Positions 1 through 9,766 of a stretch of DNA of 37,926 bases are shown one piece after another; position 1 is the stretch's first letter; each line of letters starts with the position of its first letter. A program made the translations under genes and the position numbers. The DNA is from Acidimicrobiia bacterium (GTDB lineage Bacteria > Actinomycetota > Acidimicrobiia > Spongiisociales > UBA5794). A model generated the notes under the pieces. It saw only the letters and a program-made list of their open reading frames with translations. It was not told the origin of the DNA and did no database searches. Where the stretch lies: positions 1 to 37,926 of the forward strand of contig JAUIIM010000002.1 of assembly GCA_030431785.1 (NCBI GenBank). The letters are read 5' to 3'.

Positions 1-2055
<2,055 letters not shown>

Positions 2056-2253
2056 TGTATTGAATACTTTGACTTTGTGCTCGCTATGCAGTTCTCAAAG
2101 AGCCAGAAGGTCCAGTCCCCGTCCGCAGACGGGTCCCGACTCCTTCACGACTGAACAGTGCGTATGTCTCGTCACGCCAGGGGCGTTCGGAGACGAGATT
2201 GACGATTCACTAGGAACTGGTACCGGTGAGTCCGGTACGTAGTTGCTCCTTAG
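2056..2253 (-). other. 16S-23S internal transcribed spacer, no tRNA
   Basis: About 200 nt of spacer between 16S and 23S. I find no tRNA cloverleaf in it, unlike many bacterial spacers that carry tRNA-Ile or tRNA-Ala. The complement of 2089-2103 reads GCTCTTTGAGAACTG, the boxA-like antitermination element usual before actinobacterial 23S genes. The segment 2140-2162 is the 3' arm of a long pairing with the 16S leader (4092-4114): 23 positions with only two mismatches in antiparallel complement. This is the expected RNase III-type processing stem enclosing pre-16S rRNA. Confidence 0.85.
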
Positions 2254-3779
<1,526 letters not shown>

Positions 3780-4153
3780 AGTTCTCGATGAGAACAGATC
3801 CTGTGTCCGCGTGTTGCGCGGACCAGGAGTGTTTTTCATCCCTCAAAAGGATGTGGTCATGCGAGGGGTTGAATCCTCTTGTTGCATGACCTCGGTCACA
3901 GACGACGGGTCGTCTTTGGCGTGACCGTTGGCTTGTACGTTTCCATCTTCCTCGACCTTCTCGAGATGAACTCGATCCGGATCGGTCGATGGTCACGTTT
4001 AACGCTTGCCCTCCGCACGACGTGGATTGCTCCGTGTCGGTTGGCGGCAAGCGCCTGTCAATCTCAATCTGTGCTTTGCAGCACTGATTGACGCACTGTT
4101 CAGTTGTCAAGGAGCCCGGTTCCTCCGCGCACGGTCGCAACCGTACGAGGTGG
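3780..4153 (-). other. rRNA operon leader with 16S processing-stem arm
   Basis: Transcribed leader of about 375 nt between the proximal rrn promoter and 16S. It has no gene. The segment 4092-4114 pairs with 2140-2162 in the 16S-23S spacer (23 nt, two mismatches), forming the pre-16S processing stem. The reading frames that cross this interval have no coding character. Confidence 0.75.
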
Positions 4154-4160
4154 GCCTCAT

Positions 4161-4188
4161 AGTGTATCACATGCCGATGGCAAGTGAA
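4161..4188 (-). promoter_or_regulatory. rrn promoter, proximal
   Basis: On the minus strand, a -35 TTCACT (4188-4183) and a -10 TACACT (4166-4161) are separated by 16 bp. The predicted start is near 4154, directly ahead of the rRNA leader. Inferred from sequence only. Confidence 0.6.
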
Positions 4189-4213
4189 GCGGCCGGACTC
4201 GGCCGGAACCGAG

Positions 4214-4242
4214 ACTGTAGTACGGCGTTTGCTGTACCGCAA
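4214..4242 (-). promoter_or_regulatory. rrn promoter, distal
   Basis: On the minus strand, a -35 TTGCGG (4242-4237) and a -10 TACAGT (4219-4214) are separated by 17 bp. It lies about 50 bp behind the proximal promoter. Tandem promoters are usual for rRNA operons. Confidence 0.6.
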
Positions 4243-4354
4243 TCCGGTCCGATCCGCCCTCCTTGGGGTGGACCCGCACCCCCGAAACGGCGATGCGAAC
4301 CGGGATATAAACAGGGTCCGTGCGCTACTGCACGCGGATCAGGAGATTTCTTTG

Positions 4355-4410
4355 GGAGGCGAGTTGGCGTGTTGGCGTGGAGGCGTGTTGGCGTGTTGGC
4401 GTGGAGGCGT
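4355..4410. repeat. 8-bp tandem repeat, 7 copies
   Basis: Seven contiguous octamers. The first is GGAGGCGA (4355), followed by GTTGGCGT, GTTGGCGT, GGAGGCGT and the same trio again. The last six form a perfect 24-bp double repeat (4363-4386 and 4387-4410). The stretch lies between the channel gene and the rrn promoters. Confidence 0.95.
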
Positions 4411-4415
4411 AGCCG

Positions 4416-4443
4416 TGAGCCTTGAGCCATGAGCCATGAGCCG
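4416..4443. repeat. 7-bp tandem repeat TGAGCCN, 4 copies
   Basis: Four contiguous heptamers differing only in the last base (T, A, A, G). It begins 5 bp after the octamer array. Confidence 0.93.
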
Positions 4444-4460
4444 GCAGGTCGACCGCCACC

Positions 4461-4494
4461 CGTGGCTGTAGCTGCTGGCTCCTGGCTGCTGGAC
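4461..4494. repeat. 7-bp imperfect repeat around CTGGCT
   Basis: Units CGTGGCT (4461), GTAGCT (4468, one base short), GCTGGCT (4474), CCTGGCT (4481) and GCTGGAC (4488). The same CCTGGCT word recurs at 31692-31726, and a rotation of it at 21492-21512. Confidence 0.8.
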
Positions 4495-4506
4495 CGGCAA
4501 TCCGCT

Positions 4507-4534
4507 GTGTACTGAGATCTGTGTACTGCGTACT
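4507..4534. repeat. 7-bp repeat GTGTACT/GAGATCT, 4 units
   Basis: GTGTACT (4507), GAGATCT (4514), GTGTACT (4521) and GCGTACT (4528), in perfect 7-bp phase, ending 13 bp from the stop codon of the channel gene. The whole gap 4190-4547 has no gene; apart from the promoters and these four arrays I see nothing in it. Confidence 0.88.
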
Positions 4535-4547
4535 CCGGTGCAGCCGG

Positions 4548-5624
4548 CTATTCGTATGCCGCGTTCACGAGGGGGCTCAGGACGCCGAGTGATTCGGCGA
4601 TCACGATCAGGGCATCACCGTCCTCGGTGGTGAAGTCCGGCTCCGGATTGGTGATCACCTTCGGGCCACGACCGACTGCGATGATCGTCGCCCCGTGATC
4701 CCGGCGGAGACGCGCCGCAACGTCGTCGATCTCCATCCCGACACAGTCCGCTGGGAGACGGACGCGATACAACTCCGACCCCTCCCCTCCCGAGACGATG
4801 TCGGTCACGAGTTCGGACAGTCCCGGGTACAGGGCAGTTCGTGCGAGGAGATGGGATGCGAGCCTCGAGGTGACGATGACTTCGTCGACCTCGGCCCGCC
4901 GGAAGTGCGGGACATGCGCCGGGTTGTTGACCTCGACCACGGTTCGGACTTGGGGAGCGAGTGTCTCGATCGCAAGCACCGACAAGATCGAGGTCATGTC
5001 CGCTTGATCCGATCCATCCACTGGGCAGACGACAGCGACGAGCGCCTCGTCGATGCCAGCACGGCGAAGGTCGTCGTCGTTCGTCGCCGAACCCTTGACG
5101 AAGTAGACCTTGTCGTCCGACGGGTTCCGTTCGCTGTCGTGGAGGAGTACGACCCGTGGCTCGTACTCGTCCGTCGACAGCTCGTGGACCAGATCCCGTG
5201 CTGTTGCGTTCCAGCCACAGATGATGATGTGATCGGAGTAGCCCGATGCTCCCATGCCTTGTCCCTCCTTCAAGAGAAAGTCGATGATGAATCCGACGAG
5301 CGCTCCGGTGATCGTTGCGACGATTGCAACTCCGAACAGACCGAGTGCCCAGCCCGCCAACCACCCGACGGGGCCTGAGACATACGATGCGTCCCCCTGG
5401 CCGAGGACCGTTGTGACGGCCCAGTAGTAGGCGGCACCGAGGTCGCCCAGCGTCCGGTCCGTCTCCCCGATCCAAATGACGATCGCAACGATCGTGAGGA
5501 TGACGAACAGCCCGAGGAGCAGCGATCGGAAGAACGTCCGGTCGGCACCGGACCCGATCCTCTTCGCATGCCACGTGAGGCGTCGGAGGAACGGAGAGTT
5601 GAAGACCGCTTTGAGATTTCGCAT
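4548..5624 (-). CDS. K+ channel-like protein with RCK/TrkA-N domain
   Basis: A 358-residue two-TM ion channel fused to a regulator-of-conductance domain. Residues about 31-53 form TM1, 62-72 a pore helix, 86-117 TM2. From residue 131 a Rossmann-type TrkA-N/RCK domain begins with DHIIICGWN, and a TrkA-C-like domain lies near 275-345. This is the architecture of MthK-type potassium channels gated by ligand or nucleotide binding. The filter is odd: residues 71-78 read TTVLGQGD where K+ channels have TTVGYGD, so there is one extra residue and the Tyr is replaced by Gln. Ion selectivity therefore cannot be assumed to be K+. ATG start; a TATGTT -10-like element (5639-5634) lies 9 nt upstream of it. 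The gene stands alone and diverges from the lipoprotein gene at 5717. Confidence 0.85.
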   Translation of the reverse strand: MRNLKAVFNSPFLRRLTWHAKRIGSGADRTFFRSLLLGLFVILTIVAIVIWIGETDRTLGDLGAAYYWAVTTVLGQGDASYVSGPVGWLAGWALGLFGVAIVATITGALVGFIIDFLLKEGQGMGASGYSDHIIICGWNATARDLVHELSTDEYEPRVVLLHDSERNPSDDKVYFVKGSATNDDDLRRAGIDEALVAVVCPVDGSDQADMTSILSVLAIETLAPQVRTVVEVNNPAHVPHFRRAEVDEVIVTSRLASHLLARTALYPGLSELVTDIVSGGEGSELYRVRLPADCVGMEIDDVAARLRRDHGATIIAVGRGPKVITNPEPDFTTEDGDALIVIAESLGVLSPLVNAAYE

Positions 5625-5633
5625 CGAGGAACG

Positions 5634-5639
5634 AACATA
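5634..5639 (-). promoter_or_regulatory. -10 element of channel gene
   Basis: TATGTT on the minus strand, 9 nt before the ATG at 5624. It predicts a leader of only 2-3 nt. No Shine-Dalgarno site is visible. Confidence 0.4.
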
Positions 5640-5703
5640 GCCGATTCCGCGCGGCCGAGTCCGGAGGCCCCTTCGGCTTCCGACCTGCGAACGTGCTCCC
5701 GGC

Positions 5704-5709
5704 TATGGT
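5704..5709 (+). promoter_or_regulatory. -10 element of cupredoxin/beta-helix gene
   Basis: TATGGT, 7 nt before a GTG at 5717. This spacing predicts that transcription starts at or next to the start codon, and it is the main reason for choosing 5717 over the upstream GTG 5693 and ATG 5705. Confidence 0.45.
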
Positions 5710-5716
5710 GGCGTGC

Positions 5717-7648
5717 GTGAAATCGACGGTACGTGCATTCCTGTGGGCTCTCGGCGCTCTGGCGTTCTCCGTCGGTGTCGTTGCCTGCGGGGGAGATGAG
5801 ACGACAGACCTCGGTCAGAACCAGGTCTTCGGCTACGACGATGCGTTCGACGAAGAGATCATCGAGATCGACCCCGGGGACGAGGTCGAGTGGCTCATGG
5901 TCGGCGACAACCCCCACAACGTCTTCGCCTCCGATGGATCGTGGGAGTCCGAACTCGTCATGGAGCGCGGTGATCGATACGTACGTACGTTCGACGAGCC
6001 CGGTGTCTACCCCTACTTCTGCACCCTCCACGGCGACGCCGAGGGTGGTGGCATGGCGGGGTATGTCGTCGTCGGCGACGTCCCGGACTACGAGCTCCCG
6101 ACGGCCGACAAGGTGCCGGCGGTACCCGATTGGACCGGCGAGACGATCGAGGTGCCGACCGACGCACCGACCATCCAGGACGCTGTGGACACAGCCGATC
6201 CCGGCGACATGGTCCTGATCGCCTCGGGAACCTACAACGAATCCGTCACCGTCCGGACACCGTCACTCATCATCCGCGGTGAAGACCGCAACACGACGAT
6301 CCTCGACGGGGAGCACGAGCTGTCCAATGGTCTCCATGTCGTCGCCGACGGTGTCGCAATCGAGAACATCACGGCGCGCAACTACGACGTGAACGGGTTC
6401 TACTGGACCGGGGTCACGGGCTATCGAGGTTCCTACATCACGGCGTACAACAACGGTGACTACGGGATCTACGCGTTCGACTCCGTCGACGGGCGCTTCA
6501 ACGACGTCTTCGCCTCAGGCAACCGGGACAGCGGCATCTACATCGGCCAGTGCTACCCGTGCAACGCGGTGCTCGAGGACTCGATATCTGTCGAGAACGG
6601 GCTTGCGTACTCCGGGACGAACGCCGGCGGCGAGCTGTATCTGATCAACAACTACTTCGCCGACAACATGGGCGGCGTCGCCCCGAACTCACTGGACTCC
6701 GAGTTGTATCCCCCACACCGGGAGGTCTACATCGGTGGCAACCTCGTGATGAACAACAACAACGGCGACGCTCCGACGAAGGGTCTCGCCCGCCTCGCAT
6801 GGGGAGAGGGGATCGTTCTGGCCGGTGGCGAGGGAGATCGCGTCGAGAAGAACCTCGTGCTCAATCATGATCGGCTCGGCATCGTGACCAATGTCCTCCC
6901 GGATCAGAACATCTGGTGGGCGTCCGACAATGTCGTCGAGAACAACACGATTGCGGGAACGGGCGTCTATGACATCGGTCTGGTTGGCCCGCTGAGCAAG
7001 GGCAACTGCTTCGAGGGGAACCAGATGGCCGGCTTCACCGCCTCTCCCCTGCTGCGGCTCTACCACAGTTGCACCGGCATCAACATGCCGTTCCAGTTCG
7101 ACCTCGGGACGCTGTTCTTCCTGCTCGGAGCCCAGGCGGACGGTTCGAGCGGTGTCCCCGCCGGGTCCGATCATCGCACATGGCCCGCACCCGGCCCGCA
7201 GGACGTGATGCCTTCCGACAGCCCTGTCGCACCGGCGTATGAGGTGTTCGAGAAGCCAGACCTGAGTCAGATCACAACCCCAGCAGCACCAGCAGGTGTA
7301 GAGATACAGAGCAAGGAGATCACTGTGTCAGGAGTTCCCGTAACCGAACCGACGTTCTGGACGTTCCTGTTCACCCTGTGGGGGTACTTCCTGCCGCTAG
7401 CGCTCGTCGGTGCCTGGATCGGGCTTGCGATTTGGGACATGGTCCGACGTCAGGACGAGTTGTCGAAGGGACTGTTCATCGCGTGGTTCGCTGCGATCCT
7501 GCTGCTCCCGATCCTCGGTGTGATCCTCTACTTCATCTTCGGGAAGTCAAAGATCCCGGGTTGGGTGCGCGGTGTCATCGTCGGGGGCGGCATCGGTGCC
7601 TACCTGATCGTCCTCGTAGCGATGATGCTGATCAGCGGAGTGGTGTAG
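5717..7648 (+). CDS. lipoprotein: cupredoxin + right-handed beta-helix + PLDc_N-like membrane domain
   Basis: About 643 residues from GTG 5717; an upstream in-frame GTG at 5693 would add 8. A lipoprotein signal peptide ends in VVAC with the lipidated Cys at residue 24. Residues about 30-122 are plastocyanin-like, with the type 1 copper ligands in order: His67 (NPHN), Cys102 and His105 (CTLH), Met113. From about residue 142 to 450 there is a periplasmic-copper-binding (NosD)/pectate-lyase-like right-handed beta-helix, opening with PTIQDAVDTADPGD and rich in N/G turns. After a Pro-rich linker, the last about 98 residues form membrane helices of the PLDc_N type (WGYFLPLALVGAWIGLAIWD, then KGLFIAWFAAILLLPILG). 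The protein should be held at the outer face of the membrane at both ends. The substrate is unknown; a carbohydrate or metal role is guesswork. It stands alone between a divergent channel gene and a convergent small gene. Confidence 0.85.
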   Translation: MKSTVRAFLWALGALAFSVGVVACGGDETTDLGQNQVFGYDDAFDEEIIEIDPGDEVEWLMVGDNPHNVFASDGSWESELVMERGDRYVRTFDEPGVYPYFCTLHGDAEGGGMAGYVVVGDVPDYELPTADKVPAVPDWTGETIEVPTDAPTIQDAVDTADPGDMVLIASGTYNESVTVRTPSLIIRGEDRNTTILDGEHELSNGLHVVADGVAIENITARNYDVNGFYWTGVTGYRGSYITAYNNGDYGIYAFDSVDGRFNDVFASGNRDSGIYIGQCYPCNAVLEDSISVENGLAYSGTNAGGELYLINNYFADNMGGVAPNSLDSELYPPHREVYIGGNLVMNNNNGDAPTKGLARLAWGEGIVLAGGEGDRVEKNLVLNHDRLGIVTNVLPDQNIWWASDNVVENNTIAGTGVYDIGLVGPLSKGNCFEGNQMAGFTASPLLRLYHSCTGINMPFQFDLGTLFFLLGAQADGSSGVPAGSDHRTWPAPGPQDVMPSDSPVAPAYEVFEKPDLSQITTPAAPAGVEIQSKEITVSGVPVTEPTFWTFLFTLWGYFLPLALVGAWIGLAIWDMVRRQDELSKGLFIAWFAAILLLPILGVILYFIFGKSKIPGWVRGVIVGGGIGAYLIVLVAMMLISGVV

Positions 7649-7653
7649 GTCGG

Positions 7654-7667
7654 CCTTGAGCCTTGAG
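7654..7667. repeat. 7-bp repeat CCTTGAG, 2 copies
   Basis: Two perfect adjacent copies, 6 bp after the stop of the beta-helix gene, in the short gap between convergent genes. By itself this is weak; it is listed because it matches the 7-bp pattern of the other gaps. Confidence 0.55.
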
Positions 7668-7696
7668 CTCGGTACTGAGCGCTCCGGAGGCCGGGG

Positions 7697-7882
7697 TCAG
7701 CCGCCGTCGACTTCGGATCGGACTTTGGTGAAGAGCCAGACGATGAACACGATGAGGAGGATGGCGCCGATCGATAGCGCCGCCACGAGATGCATCACCG
7801 CGCTGAGTCCCACGACGATCACGGGAAGCAGGATGATCACGGATACGACCACCATCCAGGTCGGGAAACGGTTCTGGCTCAC
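7697..7882 (-). CDS. small two-TM membrane protein
   Basis: Unrecognised, 61 residues from GTG 7882, which has an AAAGGA site 9 nt upstream. A longer form of 81 residues from ATG 7942 is possible, because that ATG overlaps the upstream stop as ATGA. The common part has two hydrophobic segments (about residues 9-30 and 34-52 of the short form: VVVSVIILLPVIVVGL and LSIGAILLIVFIVWLF), then a charged tail KVRSEVDGG. It is the last gene of the Ku-MerR/TPR transcription unit and probably translationally coupled to it. No function can be assigned. Confidence 0.65.
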   Translation of the reverse strand: MSQNRFPTWMVVVSVIILLPVIVVGLSAVMHLVAALSIGAILLIVFIVWLFTKVRSEVDGG

Positions 7883-7938
7883 GTGCTGGTTCCTTTCGAT
7901 AAGCGGGGACATGGTACCGAGTCCGTGTCTCCGTTCGC

Positions 7939-8769
7939 TCATCCCGGCGACAACCGGTCGTACTCACGACGATGGCGAAGCGCAGCGAGATCCGAGCCCT
8001 CGGCCTTGTAGAGGGCGGCAAGGTTGTAGTGGGCATCGGCGAAGGCTGGCTCGACTGCCAACGCCCGCTCGTATCCCGCAATCGCCTCGCGACTTCTCCC
8101 CGTGTCCTCGTAGGCGACACCCAGATTGAACCAGGCGGTCGGGTCTTCAGGATCCAAGTGCACTGCAGCGGCATAGTGGTCGAGGGCGGTGTCGACGTCC
8201 CCTCGTGCATGGAGTAGGCGTCCGAGATTGAGGTGTGCTTCAACATGGGTCGGGTCCGCCTCGACCGCAGCCCGGTAGGCACGTTCGGCTGCCTCCGGAT
8301 CCTCACGTTCGATCGCATCGCCCCGCAAGAACCACGTCTCTGCATCCGCGTCCCCCGGCGGTCCATCGACGCGTCGCAGCCGATCGAAGGTGACGACGAC
8401 GGCATCGTCGCGTGCGCCATCAAACGCAAAGGTCGTCTGACCGGTGTTCGGCTCCCATCGCTCGCCGTCGAAAGAGACGAAGATGTCCGATCCGTTTACA
8501 TCGAGCACGACCTCGGAGAGGTCGACCGAGTTCGGTAGGTCCTTTCGGACGCTGTCCACTGCGTTGGCAATCCTCCACAACGGAATCCCGTGATCCATCA
8601 AACCGACGATCATCCGCATGACGACCAGGTCGTCGAACGTGAGGAGGTAGCGACGCCGATCATCCCTGACCGGCGTGATGATGCCTGCGGTGATCGCCGC
8701 CCGGACCCGCCTTGGCTCGATCCCGAGTGTGGTCGCCGTGGTGGCGACGGTGAAGTGAGTTCCCGACAT
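7939..8769 (-). CDS. MerR-type HTH protein with C-terminal TPR repeats
   Basis: 276 residues. Residues about 6-75 form a MerR-like winged helix (FTVATTATTLGIEPRRVRAA, then a DDLVVMRMIVGLMDHGIPLW helix). Residues about 80-135 look like a small beta-rich domain (DIFVSFDGERWEPN). Residues about 141-274 contain four tetratricopeptide repeats with typical spacing (AERAYRAAVEADP, ALDHYAAAVHLDP, AIAGYERALAVEP). A DNA-binding head on a protein-interaction tail suggests a regulator or adaptor. It follows ku by 40 bp on the same strand and is coupled to the small membrane protein, so it may act with end joining. The start ATG has an AGGGG-like site 8 nt upstream. The family-level calls for HTH and TPR are firm; the role is inference. 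Confidence 0.85.
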   Translation of the reverse strand: MSGTHFTVATTATTLGIEPRRVRAAITAGIITPVRDDRRRYLLTFDDLVVMRMIVGLMDHGIPLWRIANAVDSVRKDLPNSVDLSEVVLDVNGSDIFVSFDGERWEPNTGQTTFAFDGARDDAVVVTFDRLRRVDGPPGDADAETWFLRGDAIEREDPEAAERAYRAAVEADPTHVEAHLNLGRLLHARGDVDTALDHYAAAVHLDPEDPTAWFNLGVAYEDTGRSREAIAGYERALAVEPAFADAHYNLAALYKAEGSDLAALRHRREYDRLSPG

Positions 8770-8809
8770 CGTGTGGCCCCTGCGGTCCGGTCGTCAGACG
8801 GCGGCGCTC

Positions 8810-9652
8810 TCAGTCGCCACCCGAGGCCTGCTTCTTCGACTTCGACTTCGTGGCCTTCTTCGCTGGCTTCCGCGCTTCGTCGTCGGAGTCGCCAAGGCTC
8901 GCCTTCAGCGCATCCATGAGGTCGATGACCTGGGCCTTCTGCTCTTCCGGTGCCGACATCGTGATCTCCTGACCGGCGACCTTCTGCTCGATCGCGGCGA
9001 GCATCTCCGCTTGCACGGAGTCTGCCCAGGCAGCGGGATCGAACTCGTCGGTCGAGATCTGGTCGACGATCTGCTCGGCGAGCGCAAGTTCTGCGTCCGA
9101 TACGTCCACGTCTTCCGCCGGTACCTCGTCGAACGCACGCAACTCGGAGTCGTAGCGGAGCTGTTGCATCAAGAGCCCGTCCTCGTAGGGACGAAGGAGG
9201 ACCAGGTAGTCCTTTCCCCTGGCCGCATACTTGGCGAGCGCCGCTCGCTGTGTCTTCTTCATGACATCGGACAGCAGTACGTACGGCTTGTCGCCGCCCT
9301 CCCCCGGGCCCAGGTAGTAGGCTTTCTCGAAGTAGATCGGATCGACCTCAGAGATCGGGACGAACGCTTTGATGTCGATGGAGTGTGTCGCCTCCATCTG
9401 CATCTTTGCGAGTTCCTCGGGGGTGAAGATCACGTATTGGTCCTTGGCGAACTCGTACCCTTTCACGAGCTCGTCCCTCGGCACGATCTCGTCGTGGTGT
9501 GGGCAGTACAGCTTCTGTCGGACGCGCGTACCGCACGACTCATGGATGTTGTTGAAGCTGACGCGCGCGTCAGACTCACTCGAAGAAAACAGCTTCACGG
9601 GAATCGCCACCAGCCCGAAGCTGATCGTCCCAGATGCGATCGGACGTGCCAT
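8810..9652 (-). CDS. ku: Ku, non-homologous end-joining DNA-end-binding protein
   Basis: Homodimeric Ku ring protein that binds double-strand DNA ends and recruits LigD. 280 residues from ATG 9652, giving the canonical beginning MARPIASGTISFGLVAIPVK; a GTG three codons upstream (9661) is less likely. The core includes DEIVPRDELVKGYEF, YYLGPGEGGDKPY and the LAKYAARGKDYLVLLRPYE segment typical of bacterial Ku. The C-terminus is a Lys-rich tail (ARKPAKKATKSKSKKQ) of the kind that aids DNA binding in actinobacterial Ku. TATCGT at 9665-9660 sits 7 nt before the ATG and there is no Shine-Dalgarno site, so the mRNA is probably leaderless. It is divergent from ligD, with which it shares a short promoter region. 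Confidence 0.97.
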   Translation of the reverse strand: MARPIASGTISFGLVAIPVKLFSSSESDARVSFNNIHESCGTRVRQKLYCPHHDEIVPRDELVKGYEFAKDQYVIFTPEELAKMQMEATHSIDIKAFVPISEVDPIYFEKAYYLGPGEGGDKPYVLLSDVMKKTQRAALAKYAARGKDYLVLLRPYEDGLLMQQLRYDSELRAFDEVPAEDVDVSDAELALAEQIVDQISTDEFDPAAWADSVQAEMLAAIEQKVAGQEITMSAPEEQKAQVIDLMDALKASLGDSDDEARKPAKKATKSKSKKQASGGD

Positions 9653-9659
9653 ACCGGAC

Positions 9660-9665
9660 ACGATA
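9660..9665 (-). promoter_or_regulatory. -10 element of ku
   Basis: TATCGT on the minus strand, 7 nt before the ku ATG at 9652. It predicts a leaderless transcript. Confidence 0.5.
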
Positions 9666-9699
9666 GACCGTCGTAGGGCACCTTGGCACGGATTTGTTT

Positions 9700-9762
9700 C
9701 AGATCCCAGATCTCAGATCTCAGATCCTCGCCTATCGATGATCGATGATCGATATACGATGC
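9700..9762. repeat. phased 7-bp repeats in the ku-ligD divergent promoter
   Basis: Nine heptamers in one unbroken phase: CAGATCC (9700), CAGATCT (9707, 9714), CAGATCC (9721), TCGCCTA (9728), TCGATGA (9735, 9742), TCGATAT (9749) and ACGATGC (9756). Two different words thus follow each other in register. The array runs into the ligD -10 element. Confidence 0.92.
9755..9760 (+). promoter_or_regulatory. -10 element of ligD
   Basis: TACGAT exactly 6 nt before the ligD ATG at 9767, inside the heptamer array. It predicts a leaderless mRNA. No Shine-Dalgarno site is present. Confidence 0.55.
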
Positions 9763-9766
9763 CGGG

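Noticed and set aside
2056..2253. tRNA-Ile/tRNA-Ala in the rRNA spacer
   Set aside because: No cloverleaf, T-loop or anticodon arm could be found in the 200 nt.
4355..4534. CRISPR array
   Set aside because: The repeated units are 7-8 bp and directly adjacent, with no spacers, and no cas gene is in the window.
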